DNA of 64,000 nt from Stenopsyche tienmushanensis (GCA_008973525.1 WACJ01000389.1:62001-126000), one strand, 5' to 3'. Shown: positions 23,012-34,690, counted from the stretch's first letter. The notes: generated by a model not told the origin, from the letters alone. Numbers and translations: made by a program.

Positions 23012-23160
23012 ATAAGTTTGTCTCCAAAAGGAAAAAGCAAAAGCAGCATGTTATACGTGATGCGTCCTCATTCAACAGTGCCACCACCAGCTGGCTTCCA
23101 TGATGCACATCCTGAAATTAACTGCCCAGCTGATACAACTAATTATCTTCAGTCATTTAG
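23012..23160 (+). CDS. candidate internal or terminal exon of an unknown gene
   Basis: A good splice acceptor (ttttgttccag, ending at 23011) precedes an open stretch of about 49 codons. It encodes ISLSPKGKSKSSMLYVMRPH and continues through a proline-rich VPPPAG and a DTTNYLQSF end. Base composition and codon choice look more coding-like than the surroundings. A weak donor (ttag|gtattc) follows at 23161; otherwise the frame runs on to a stop at 23242 and this would be a terminal exon. I do not recognise the protein. The lysine/serine start and proline-rich centre suit an intracellular tail, but that is a guess. No flanking exon was found, so the parent gene would extend outside the window or have long introns. 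Confidence 0.3.
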
Positions 23161-23242
23161 GTATTCGAATCGGCAATTCGAAGAGACCAGTATTTTGTCA
23201 ACGTCGCAAAGGCATCCAAAAACTTTGGCGTTCTTATATTGA

Positions 23243-24535
23243 CTAGCACTTCCGGCATTAGATACACACCTGGTTATCGTCGTGGAACTGAGTATTCGTT
23301 CAGAATCTTTGCTTCGTGTAAATGATGATTCAGATGAAAAATATGTTTAGCGTGAAAAACAATTTTCACAGAGACGTCCATTATAAACAAACGTGGAACA
23401 TATGAATTAGAACTCACAAAACAACAATAATTGCACTATTCCTTCAGTGTATCGAATTTTTAATAAAAACAAGCTGTTCTAACACATATTGAATTATCGC
23501 CAATCAAAATGTCATCTGTCTGAGTCAATAAAATTTGCAGAGGTACTAAATATTGTTCGTGGAACGTCACCGTTATTTGCTTTGAATTTTTTCATTTCAA
23601 AACAATCGATCGTCTTGACATCCATTTAGCTACTTTGTAATATGGACAGACATTATTCACTATTTTACTTTTGATAAAAATCAAATCCGAAACTGGTTCA
23701 ATTTGGCATAATAAAGATTTTTAAGAAATTCCAAACTATAGCAATAATGCTATCCTGGTTCTTGTTTTCTTTTAGAAAAATACGAGAAACTACTAAAACT
23801 AGGACGTCAGCAATAACTGGAGCTCTAAGCATATGAGGCATGAAAGATAAGAGCATCAATATGCTGAAAAGCACTAATAAAATGTTGATATAAAATAAAC
23901 GATTAAATTTAGCACAGGCAAACGCGTGAAACAGGAAGACTGCAATGTAGTTTTAAAAAAGTTTTTAAACAGATAACCTGAGCGGTTTTAAGTATCAATT
24001 AGCAAGATCTGGATCGTGCATATTTTGCAGATATAATTTATAGAAACTAGAGTAAGTGTTTGATATATCAGGAAAAAAGAGACTAATTGTGAAATTGGAG
24101 TAATATGCATATTTCAAGAGGAAATGTGTTGCCAGCACTGAAGCCGTTGTGTCACTGTATGATGAGTGAATGTTAAAGTAAATCAAAGTTGGGTCATCCA
24201 AATGTTTGTGCAGTAAATAAAGCAATTGGTAGTTGTTAAATGAGCGAAAGAAAAGCAGAAAAATATGTGCAAGTAATTGTTGAGGTTTACACAAAATGAT
24301 TGACTGAACGACTTCTGCCGTATATTTTTATTTAAGATATTTAGATTGACTGATCAAAACATCAATAATCTGATTTTACGATAATCCATAAAACAGTGCA
24401 AATATTGCTATTTCATTTATAGAACGTGGATCCTACAATAAAAAAGGGAACTGATTTTTCTGTTAGTTCAATTTGAATTTTTACACGTTCACCCAGTCGG
24501 TTCATAGAATAAGCGTCCTTCTCGCTCTCTTTTCA
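23243..24535. other. gene-free stretch
   Basis: Nothing recognised. The minus-strand frame at 23995-24294 has no similarity I can name. Confidence 0.5.
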
Positions 24536-24536
24536 C

Positions 24537-24690
24537 TATAGTAGACCCGCGGTAATCCGACAAATGTTTTGCAAGGTGGTATTGAATTGTTCAATTATGC
24601 CTTGCAAAACGTTTGTCGGATTACTGCGGGCCTATTGTACTTGTATTGGGATGTCGGACTGCAGGGGGCGCCGAATTAGACTAAGGTAGC
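24537..24690. mobile_element. foldback fragment of a pogo-like MITE
   Basis: Arms 24546-24586 and 24590-24630 form a 41-bp near-perfect hairpin with a 3-base loop. The arms begin cccgcggtaatccgacaaat and its complement. The text gtattgggatgtcggac after the hairpin also occurs near the right end of the element at 32257-32570, whose left end also has the gtaatc(c/t)gacaaatgtttt motif. So this is a rearranged relative of that element. Confidence 0.7.
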
Positions 24691-24784
24691 TGTATATTGA
24701 GTGCGTGTATGATTTGTATTGGAATTGATAATAAGTATCAGACGATTAGAAATCTGACGTGGAAATATTACGCTACCGATAAGT

Positions 24785-25455
24785 CTTACAGACATTTTCT
24801 GGAAGGAGTCCTGCAAGATTTTATCTTGTAATAAGTCAATTAAAAATTCAAGAATAAATTAATCGGTCGAATGGCGACACTCTGATAATTTGATCAGTCG
24901 GAGGGAATTCTGGGATAAAATGAGGTCCATTTATACATAAACATAATCGAGAGGCGGAATAATCTTGCCCACTCTTTTGAATTAATTACCTACTCTATCA
25001 AACATGATTCAATCGGAGCGAGCGAGACACAATGTTGCATCATCAGGGTAATGCAATATTTGCAGTACGAAATCGATTAATTAATTATTTTTAACGTATA
25101 ATGCGCTTCTCTTTTTAATTGTTTTTGAGTCCGTCGAGAATGGTCGTGTAGTTGTTTTGCGGGTCGAACCTCGCCGGTTCATCCGTTATTATGTCCGTTT
25201 GGAATTGCGTAGCTGCATTCAGTCTCGTATTGAAAACCTCTGCATCGTGATCGTCGCCGATATCGTTGAAATGTTAAATAATATATGTTGTTAACGAATA
25301 CTTGTACAATTGTTTAATTGTCTTCCTCTGTTTTGAGCCCCTCCTTTTTGACATCGTCTGAAGGATAAAGAGCAGTTGAAGATTGGCGCCCCTTCTTCGG
25401 AGGTAAAGAGTAGCGTCGTTCACTGTAGACTGTGTGAGGGTGCAGCCCTATGTCG
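24785..25455 (+). repeat. 600-bp repeat family J, copy 1
   Basis: It is homologous over its length to 29858-30410, in the same orientation. Shared blocks in order include acatttt..gg..aggagtc, ttttatct, gggataaaatgaggtccattt, aatgttgcat, gggtaatgcaat, ttgaaatgttaaataa and, at the far end, gataaagag with gcgcccctt..tcgga. It has no coding potential, A tail or inverted termini that I can see. It could be a transposon family or a local duplication. Confidence 0.7.
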
Positions 25456-26950
25456 CTGAGGAGACGGACGCCCTATCTTCTCTCTCGCCGGGGTTTCGAA
25501 TTGGCTTCGACTCGAAGCTGAGTGCACGAGGCTGACGCAACGAAGATAACATGGCCCGAAGAAGACATATTATAGATGGGTTTTATGTTACCGAACCATT
25601 ATTGAATTTTCAGCAAATAATAGAATAAACTGGTTTCAATAGTGAGTTCAACTCAATACATTATTCAAGAATCGTCAAATGAATAATGGATAGAATAATG
25701 ACGAGTGCATTATACTATTTTAGTATTTGTTGACTTTGAAAAGACATTTGTTCAATAATTGGAGCATATAACAGATAAAATGTTGTAGAAACATGTATGC
25801 CACGAAATGATACAATTCGAAGCACGCTGAAATGATGTAAAATTATATTAGATACTGTAGAGAACGGCATACCGGGAATATTACACACGAGTGTCTCAGA
25901 TAAATGACGGCAAATCCACAGGTGGGTGGATGAAATTTGAATAATGCGATGGGACTCTCGACTCGATGATTGCGGCGATGATTATGAATGTTTAAATTAT
26001 CGTTTACATTTTGATTTTGCTCTGTAAATTCAAAGGAATAGTGTTTTGTTGGAAATATATGAATTTGCGCAGACGTCGTCGACAAAGTCAACATCGGCGA
26101 GCACCTCTCGAGTGGTATTCGGCCGGTCGACGGCGTCGATGATTTCATTGGGAAATTTAATTGCACCGTTGAATGCAGATTCTCAGAAGGATATGCAAAC
26201 TCGCGCTATAAAATGAACTTCGACAAGTGTCAAAACGGCTTTATAAATTATTTAAAGACGACCAGCATTTGGCTCGTTGACAAAGACGAGCGCGCAGGAG
26301 GAACATGCGCTGGCAGAGGCGAGATCTCTGGCGACCGTCAAAAGCCGAAGAATCGTAAAGTTAATTTCGGAAAATGCAGGCATCGCGAAGCCGCCATCTA
26401 ACGGTGGTGGCGTTCTAGAAGACCAACGGTGCCAGACTCCGAGACCAGTCATGCAGCGGCGACTCGGACTATTACCGTCAATTATTCGTCATGACGATCA
26501 TTTCGCTAACTGGCATGACAGTATACATAAAATTTGTGAGGTTTTTATCGACGGAAATCGCCTGAAGAGTTTCATGGCGCACTGCCACAGCGGCGCAGTC
26601 CAGCGGAGGCTTCGGTTCAAAGTTTGACCTGAGAACACACTGTGGAAAATTTGGATCACAGTCCTCGGGTAACTGTGATCTGAATACGCTGCGACTTAAA
26701 TTTTGACATGTTCACAGTCATCTACATCAACACAAAGACAAACAACCATCATTTTAACCATCAAAACATGAATTAGGAAAAAATTGTAAGAGGTTCTCAA
26801 TATCCCACTTGAAAGAGTCATGTTGCGCGGAAAAGAGGAGGAGATTCCAGCTATAACTGTAAATTTTGATTAAATGACCCTGCATAAAATGTGTTAAACT
26901 TGAAACATCGCCTTCGATGATAGATCAAAACTACAACGCTTTAGGATTAC
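25456..26950. other. gene-free stretch, locally CpG-richer
   Basis: No gene recognised. The part around 26100-26620 is richer in CG and has overlapping open frames on both strands (26213-26401, 26277-26627 plus; 26252-26452 minus). None matches a known protein or has clear splice borders. Confidence 0.45.
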
Positions 26951-26954
26951 TCAT

Positions 26955-27547
26955 TTAACCCTTTCGAACCGGAGGACATACGCGCTACGCTCTAATGTAA
27001 ATCCACTTTTCAGTCAGCTCCGCCGCAGCGTGTAACAAGCTTGATGATGAACCAGGCTCAATAAATGAGCACTGTTGATAGCGCACAATATTCGTTTATT
27101 TCTTAATGTTCAACATGCATGGTATCTGCTTTCTGTTGTTCAGCTATTTTTGCCTATTAATATGTTGCGAAAATAAAAGGACAAGATTACCGCGCAAGCC
27201 TGCCGGTTTACTTCTAAAGGAGTAGATTTTGCAAAAGAGTGGTGATACTTGGCTAATGACGCCACTCCAGAACAGTCAAGGGGGAATAGCAAAATTGATC
27301 AACGATAAGAATGATGCGAGCATCTTAATTACCAAAACAAACGCTTGCTCTCAAGACAACACGTCAAGTCGTCTTATTTTTGCTGAAAGAGCTTAATAGC
27401 TTTCTATAAATATATATATATATATATTGAGAATGTTTAGACGTGTATGGGTATCTTTACGGCACTAATTTGCCTTCGATGCACGATTGTATGATGAGAC
27501 GCAAGACACCCGTCTCTGTCTCAAGATTTCCGGTGCGATAGGGTTAA
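26955..27547. mobile_element. piggyBac-like MITE flanked by TTAA
   Basis: The body 26959-27543 (585 bp) lies between TTAA at 26955-26958 and 27544-27547. The left end ccctttcgaaccgg and the reverse complement of the right end, ccctatcgcaccgg, match at 12 of 14 positions. A TTAA-CCC start is typical of piggyBac-family termini. No transposase is encoded. The interior contains an (AT)n run at 27410-27428. Confidence 0.75.
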
Positions 27548-28440
27548 CACCGAAACGTGCTTCATTATAGGGACTCTGGATGGACGTTGTGGTAGTCGAG
27601 CCATTTCTCCGACGTCAAAGCACACGAAATTTCTCAACAGCCAATTACGAAAATGAGGTTAAAACATGAGGTATCCGGCGCGGGCGGAACACGCGGTCGA
27701 GGGTGAACGAGCGTGCGCTAATTTGATGGCTGAAAATATTTTATTATCTTTATATAATAATTTGATTTCTGCCAACCCTGACAACTTTAACCGACACTCG
27801 AAAATTAAAAAAAAAAACAAATCGTCAATCTGAGGGCGCCCAAAATAATAATAATCGCATTGAATTAAATATTACAAGATCGAGCGCACTCGACGCCGAT
27901 CCCGGAACATTCATCTGCGGAGTCTGCGAAGCTTTGAATATTGAAATCGACGGATTTTCCTCCATGCACGATGCATCATTAAATTAAATTTATTTAAACG
28001 AATCAAACGAGGTTATAGCTTGACCGCGACGATTGTTCATAAGCGCCGATAATAAATCTATTCAACAAAATGAGCGCATTTATAGCAAACAAATCGAGCG
28101 CGATGAATGGCACATCGATCGATATTTGTCATTGCGAATCGCAAGCGTGCGATATAAATGTTATGATGGGGTAAATGTAAACATTTTCACCATCTTATCA
28201 GATCGATAGCAATACCGGACCTAAATAAACAAAACGGCGCCGGCAAATCAACGATGTGAGCGACATTTCTATATATATTAAATTTATTAAATATTCCGCG
28301 ATACACATGCTCTCGGCGACCTTATTCTTTGTTTAAAAAAACTGTGAAATATTAGTGCCAGTTTTTTTTTTCATCACGCTCTATGTCAGGTATGCCGGTA
28401 TATGCTCGTTTAACGTTCGCGCTTGTGTTTGCTTTTGTGC
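27548..28440. other. gene-free stretch
   Basis: No gene or repeat recognised. Confidence 0.5.
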
Positions 28441-28448
28441 GCTTGTGT

Positions 28449-28534
28449 CGTGTGTATGCGCTGTGTGTGTGTATGCGCTGTGTATATGCGCTGTATGTGT
28501 GCGTTGTGTATGCGCTGTGTGTAGGCGCTGTGTT
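28449..28534. repeat. gtatgcgctgtgt minisatellite
   Basis: Variants of gtatgcgctgtgt (lengths about 10-15) repeat five to six times. The array creates overlapping cysteine/valine-rich frames on the plus strand and threonine/histidine-rich frames on the minus strand, which are not genes. Confidence 0.8.
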
Positions 28535-29857
28535 CGGCATTCACACAAATAGCCCACGAGTGTTAGTGCAAGAGTTTGCGCAAGCGAGAATACGTATATG
28601 CAAATCGACTTTGTATACAAGCGCTGCGAACAAACACATCCAATCGTTGTGCAAAATCGCTTTTTTTCCGTTTAGGCGCTTCCATCGCCTTTTTTTTCAA
28701 GCATGTGACCACATTCCAAATTCGCGGAACTCAAAGATACGTTTTCGAAAATTTGAGATCTTCAACGGTCGAACCGATACACGCAAAAACAAACAATAGT
28801 AACGCACACACCAGATGCTCAATTAGTAACGAGACTGATTTATATCGTCATCCAATCCGCAGTTTCGCGGATTCATATACGAAAATTTAGTTCGCTGACG
28901 ATGATCGAGATAAAAAACGTGCATGTCAGATTCGAACTCGAATAAAAATGTGGATAAAGTTCAAACTCCAAGCCGTCATCGATTCGATTATGCAAAGTTA
29001 TACACGCATTTATACAGTTTGATGACACTCAACACAAATCATCAACGACGATACGAAATGCATCAAAATATATCGAATCCATGGGTAAAATATAAATTAT
29101 TACTTATTCCAGCGTCCGATAAAAGGAATGATGATACAAGATATTAACTGTTTTGTTGTGTCATACTGTTGAAGATCGCTGCAGCGTCGTAGAAGTTTCG
29201 TTCCCCTTTCCGCTTGCGTATCATAAAAGACGTACGCGCTCGTCGTGTTGCGCTCGATGCGATGCGATAGAAAGAGATGCATTTATAAACGTGCGTCGCG
29301 CGCTAAATTCGAGACGAAAAAACTGTTGAAAACAGGGCTTTATAATTTTTATTACAAATAAACATTTTTTGCACAAATATTTGTTCTGCGGGATATTCTT
29401 GAGAATAATATATTTTTGCTCGAGTGAGTAATCAATTCATATTGCATGGAGCGCTCTCCAAATTATTTAGTACTCTTCAAATTAATTGTATCTTTATGAG
29501 CAATCTTGTAGTCGAATTGCCAATACTAAATTTTATTTAGACGTATATGATTAGTTCATGTAGTAACAACGAAAACAGAGAAAAAATAGCAATCGATATA
29601 TTCTAATTAAATTATTATTTTATTTATTCAAGCTCTTTTTTATTTTCTTTTCGAATTAAAATACAAACAAAAATACCAACACGTTGACATAACTTAATTT
29701 TTTGTAAAATTTAAGGCAGTAAATTATATTCATTAGTTTAATATGCAGGGATATATTTTATAAACATTAAAAAAAAAAATATTTTTGTTAGCAAACAAAA
29801 TTATATAAATATTATGTTCTTAAAGGCATACGATCATATTTATTAAAGTGTCTGTTA
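28535..29857. other. gene-free stretch
   Basis: No gene or repeat recognised. The last 600 bp are strongly AT-rich. Confidence 0.5.
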
Positions 29858-30410
29858 CGTGGACATTTTGGTAGGAGTCTTGTAAACTTTTATCTGTTAA
29901 TAAATCATTAATATTAAATTCAATCAATAATTTATGGGATCAAATGATGTGCATTTAAATATAATAACATCATCAAAAGGCATAATAATTTTAGCTTTCA
30001 CACCATAGCAATTATACTAGTCACCGATTTTCATAAGACATTAATTAATTTAATACGATTTGATTGGAGCACGTTTGATATAATGTTGCATTGCCTGGGA
30101 TAATGCAATAATCGCGATGCACATTTTATGAATTGATTATTTATCATTCGATATAAATGTTGCGAGTGGTGGGGGGTAAAGCCTAGAGGTTGCAAGATGA
30201 TGCGCTTATCAGTCTATATTTTTGAGGAGCCTTGGAGTGAGGTTATAAATTATTATAAAGGCCATTGAAAATGGTAAATAAATTGCATAATTACATGATT
30301 TGTTTTAATTCTTTCCATCTCTTTTGAGGACCCATCTTTTCGATGATAAAGAATAGCGCCCCTTTTCGGAAATAAGAAGACGGGGAGTGTGCATCGAGGG
30401 CGTAACCCTA
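29858..30410 (+). repeat. 600-bp repeat family J, copy 2
   Basis: Homologous to 24785-25455 in the same order and orientation, with a more AT-rich centre. Clear shared blocks are gggatcaaatgatgtgcattt, aatgttgcattgcctgggat, gataaagaatagcgcccctt and the gtaaccct end. It ends about 340 bp before the mariner-domain frame at 30748. Confidence 0.7.
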
Positions 30411-30747
30411 AATTACTCATTCTAAAAAAGTAGCTGATAAATCCATATTTATTTATTTTGATAATTTTGCGATGGCTACGAATTTGAGATAAATTAATAT
30501 TTTTCAAACGATTCATGTTTAGTTTATTTTTGTAGATGGTCACATTATTAATGCTTTTGTTTATATTCGCAGGCAACAGGATGACAGCTGTCATGACTAT
30601 GTGACATAACCTATTAGGTAGAGTAACAAATCGTCGCGTATTTTCCTGTATTTACATTGACAAGCCTGAACATGGATCGTTATTATCGTTTCTTTTGGAT
30701 CGGTGATGTTAATTTGAAATCAATTCGGTAATATGTTTTTGTCCAAA

Positions 30748-31218
30748 ATGGATCCAAAACAATTAAAAATCAGACAGTTGCTGCTCTTTTATTTCAAGAA
30801 GGGATTAAACGCAACACAGGCGGCAAAAAAAATTTGCAATATTCACGGTCCGAACACAATAAAAGTAAGAATGGCACAGTTTTGGTTTAAAAAGTTTAGG
30901 TCTGGCGATATTAGCTTGAAAGATGATCATCGCTGTGGCCGTCCACTCACGGTCGATCTCGATGAATTGAAAGCTTTGATCGAAGCCAATCCAAAGGCTA
31001 GCACTCGAGAGCTAGCCGTTAAGCTAAATGTGAGCCAGAAGAATGTATTTGTTAATCTTAAGAAGCTCGGAAAAATATGGGTTCCGCAAGATGCCCCAGG
31101 AGCATGCGATAAAAATAAGGTATTATCAAATCCGATAGGGCGCTGGGTTGACAAGGTAACCGTAGATCGCAATCTCACAGAAGAAAGCAGTTGCAGCGAC
31201 AACGACTCAAACTGGTGA
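30748..31218 (+). CDS. mariner-type paired HTH protein without a DDE domain
   Basis: An intact frame of 156 codons. Residues 7-55 form the first helix-turn-helix of a mariner transposase (LFYFKKGLNATQAAKKI, then FWFKKFRSGD). GRP at 64-66 is the usual linker, and residues 67-110 form the second helix-turn-helix (DELKALIEANPKASTRELAV, then LKKLGKIWVPQ). In full-length mariners (about 345 residues) the DDE catalytic domain follows this WVP motif. Here only about 45 residues follow, ending in an acidic serine-rich tail (TEESSCSDNDSNW). The start at 30748 has aaaATGg context; an in-frame ATG at 30733 would add five residues. A poly(A) signal aataaa lies at 31323, 105 bp after the stop. It may be a DNA-binding protein domesticated from a transposon, or an internally deleted copy that has not yet decayed. 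Confidence 0.6.
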   Translation: MDPKQLKIRQLLLFYFKKGLNATQAAKKICNIHGPNTIKVRMAQFWFKKFRSGDISLKDDHRCGRPLTVDLDELKALIEANPKASTRELAVKLNVSQKNVFVNLKKLGKIWVPQDAPGACDKNKVLSNPIGRWVDKVTVDRNLTEESSCSDNDSNW

Positions 31219-31322
31219 AAGCCATTTATCTATTAAATCTTAATATGTATTTTATTTATCGTTAAAAAACTGTAATTTAAGTTGTACATTAAATTATTCT
31301 AATTTGTAACAATACTGTTATT

Positions 31323-31328
31323 AATAAA
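31323..31328 (+). other. poly(A) signal after the mariner-domain frame
   Basis: Canonical aataaa about 105 bases downstream of the stop at 31218. In AT-rich DNA such hexamers are common, so this alone does not prove transcription. Confidence 0.4.
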
Positions 31329-31329
31329 T

Positions 31330-32250
31330 GCATTTTTTAAATGAATATATTATTTTATATTTTGTATCAACTCATTATATAAATCTTACTGATTAATTTG
31401 CGGATGAAGTAATGGATTACATGCGTAATATTAAATATTTCAATAGGTGTAATTAATAGAATCGTGGTAGTAATTTACGTAACAAAATTTTTTGGGACAT
31501 AAATCAAGTGTATATTATAATGATATCAGGAATATGGTTAGGCTGCTTAAATATACCAGAAACGCAAGAATATCTTGATAATTCTTATTGCGTTGTTCTT
31601 CAACCTGGATTCTCGTCTTGTAGATTCAAGAAAGATTTTTTATACATACAATTTTTAAATATTGCATATTTATACAGTTTGACTGTGAAATTAGTGTATT
31701 TGAAGCGTAACATCGATTAAAAGAGTTTTAAGGAAAGACGAAACAATTTGTGACCTAAATATATATTATTATACATAGGTATTTATTACTCAAACTAATA
31801 TTTTGATGATTTTAAGGTCAAAAGTCATAGTGTCCGTTCTTTGTGTTGATGCATTAATGCTGCCTACATTGTATATGCAGCAATAATTATTAGTGTTCGA
31901 CCTTCAGGTTATAAAGATCTTTTATTGTTTAAGCAATTTGTGAATCAATGTTTTCTTTGTAAGCTAATTATGGCTTTGTTTTTAAATTTTTAGATCTTTT
32001 CCCTTTGCTTTTTCTTGAAAAAAAATAAATATATCTCAAAAGCATAATAAAAATTATGAAAAAGAGATACAATTGTGAATAAAGGTTTATTGAAAAAGTA
32101 TTGCTATGCGATTATGTTCTCTTTTTTTTCTCATTGGTATTAAATTACTTGAAAAGTCAATGTATCAGATTTACATGATGAGCTCTTCATGAACAGGCTC
32201 AGAATTTTACTCTATAACAACGTTATCAATGATTAAGCTTTGTGAAGATG
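31330..32250. other. gene-free AT-rich stretch
   Basis: No gene or repeat recognised. Confidence 0.5.
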
Positions 32251-32256
32251 ATATTA

Positions 32257-32570
32257 CAGTAGATTCGCAGTAATCTGACAAATGTTTTGCAAGAATGTTT
32301 TGTAGTCCGATAAATTGGAACAGAGTACTACCCCCGACCCCTTGTAGTCGGGATTTTTATGGAAATAAACTTTTGAGTGTTCTCGCGATTCATTTATGTA
32401 TCATAAATTGTGGATCGTCCTATGCCATACTCACCTACAAAAAGATTCATTATTATTTAGGAGATCCAGAATTACACTTTTACATTTTATACATTGACAA
32501 AGCATTACCTTACATATGTACATACTATACTTGAATTGGGATGTCGGACCTGATTACCGTGAGTCGGCTG
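32257..32570. mobile_element. pogo-like MITE flanked by TA
   Basis: It begins cagtagattcgcagtaatct and ends gattaccgtgagtcggctg, with TA on both sides (32255-32256 and 32571-32572). The termini are inverted repeats matching at 15 of 21 positions, and CAG...CTG ends with a TA duplication fit the pogo branch of Tc1/mariner. It encodes no transposase. The element at 24537-24690 is a relative. Confidence 0.7.
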
Positions 32571-32572
32571 TA

Positions 32573-33445
32573 CTAATTTTACAGTCAAAATATCTGAACA
32601 GAATTCTTCATCTCATATTAAAGCTTAACACTTGTTCAAAATTTTATGTCATTAATAAAAAATGATTTTCTAATTTATTGCAAAGTTACATTATACGCCT
32701 AGAAGTATGTTTTTTAGGGCAGGAAATTTTTTCTTATGCTTTATTATTTGTTTCTAAATTCTCATCGATATCTAAAGTGATATCAATATTATTATCAGCA
32801 TCATAAAACTTAAAAGCCACAAAAAAGTGACTTGACTGCATATTATTTCACTCGATAGGTAAACATAATTATTTTGCATATGTTGTGACTTACATTTCAT
32901 TTATAAAAAATTCATTGTCTTTGTGCTTTCTTTGGATGTGACAAATTCATGCTCAATTTTGCTGCCAAACAACTTTATAAAATTAAAAAAACTATAAATG
33001 ATATGGAACTTTTAAATACAAACATAAAAAGTCATCAAATTTAGTTCAGATAACGTTTTTATATAAAGGAGAAATAAATTTGTTGATTTTAAACATCAAA
33101 ATAATAATAGTCCTAAGATTTCATTATCTTTATATTTTCATAACAAATTGAAATTGAAACACAACAGAAAAACAATTTATTTTGAACTATTTCAATTGAT
33201 GTTATATTAAATTTCTGAAAATTGACTTAACCAGAATGATTTTCTTTACTATATCGTTTGTGTATTATAAAAATGATTAATTAATTTTAAAGAAGTGGCG
33301 GCCAATATGGTCCCTATCCTGGTTTTGTCATGTTGTTGCATCTATGAAAGATGATATAACTCCAGAGGAGATTGAAAGATTCAGGAGCTACCTTAACAAA
33401 ATTAAATTAAATTATGTGGGAGCCCCATAAAAAAATGTATATGTT
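32573..33445. other. gene-free AT-rich stretch
   Basis: No gene or repeat recognised. Confidence 0.5.
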
Positions 33446-33447
33446 AT

Positions 33448-33575
33448 ATCATCATCATCATAGGGGTTACATCCATCTTGTCTATCATAAATCCACTACT
33501 TCGTTCGATAATGAAGGTAGCATGACCTCCGAGTTTCGTTTAAAATGCTCATTCAGCAGGCCACCTGGATGATAT
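33448..33575 (+). repeat. dispersed repeat family I, copy 1
   Basis: It starts with catcatcatcat, then ggggttacatccatcttgtc, then gaaggtagcatgacctc, cgagtttcgttt and aatgc. The copy at 35240-35450 agrees but has an extra segment after the cat run, so this copy has lost about 60 bp. Confidence 0.65.
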
Positions 33576-34180
33576 ATTATATAAATTCATAAAATTAAAT
33601 TAGTTCAGTTTAAAGCTTTCTACATTTGTAATGTATTTATATTGCAAGGAATACTTGAAATACTAAAAGAATACTATTTAAAAAAAATAATATTAACATC
33701 CTTAAAAACTGTATTGCACCATATTTCAATGTGCATTTGATTTAAGAGGCAATTCTAAAATAAAAGTAGAAGACACTATGAATGTCACACCAAAAGAAAA
33801 ATTATTGACCTCAAATTAGTATTGTGCAATCGACGATGCTAATTCTATTAATGTATGGTGATAATTCTAGTCTGGTACCTTCTATCTACTCCATAAAGTC
33901 CAAACTAGATTGTCTTGAATAGTTTTTCATTAACTTCCAATGAAAATTGCTTAACACGCTAGTCGGCCAGCATGAATTTGTGAAGTTTCTCGGGGGCCCA
34001 AATATAATAGTTGGAATGTAGAGCGATTAGCTAAAATAGCAATACAATACTGTACGGGATAAATATGAGTTGAGGAAGATCTTCTGCTAGTAATCATTTC
34101 AGATAAGACAAGTCCGAGATTTGTTTGGCCTCTTTAAGACAGAGTCCATGCTTCGCGCTGCTGTGTGGTCTGTTCTGACT
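33576..34180. other. gene-free stretch
   Basis: No gene recognised. Confidence 0.5.
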
Positions 34181-34189
34181 GCGTTCTTC

Positions 34190-34690
34190 AGACTAACAGA
34201 CACAGAGTGTTCACCACCGCTTTTTTAGTCTTCGAGATCACTAGGTACAGAGCTTCTAAGCGCCCACCCCATTCACTCCGCGCCCTTATGAGGAATCAGA
34301 AGGACTAGTTTCAGATTACATTACATACATTGCACCCAAAGGTACAATGGAAGAAAACAAAAGGTTTTGTTAAAAGCAAAAGAACTACTGCGCAAAGTCA
34401 CTGTCACCATAATTTCAACCTCAGCTTGAAGAGGGCTGCAGCAGATAACGGACTGTAGGGGCTCCCCGTTGCTCATGGTACTCGTATTGGTTTGGTAATT
34501 TGTAGTACTAAATCATGGAGACGAGTTGCCGTTCGAGCAGTCGTAGCTATTCTCCCCTGTATGCACTAGGCTGTTGAAAACAGTGATGTCACCATTAAAC
34601 AGATTTATCCTGCTTCTTCTGTAATCAGCATTTTCACATTCCACTTTATGGGTAAGCAGCACAGAGCAAGTTAACAAAAGTAAAGAGAAG
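34190..34690 (+). repeat. dispersed repeat family F, copy 2
   Basis: The most diverged of three copies (others at 14450 and 53450), in the same orientation. Shared landmarks are cgcccaccc, ctccgcgccct, gcagcagataacggac, catggtactcgtattggt, ggagacgagt, aggctgttga and ctttatgggt. The right end with the terminal stem-loop is missing. Confidence 0.65.

Noticed and set aside
28355..28620. Cysteine/valine-rich and histidine/threonine-rich small frames
   Set aside because: They are translations of the gtatgcgctgtgt minisatellite on both strands.
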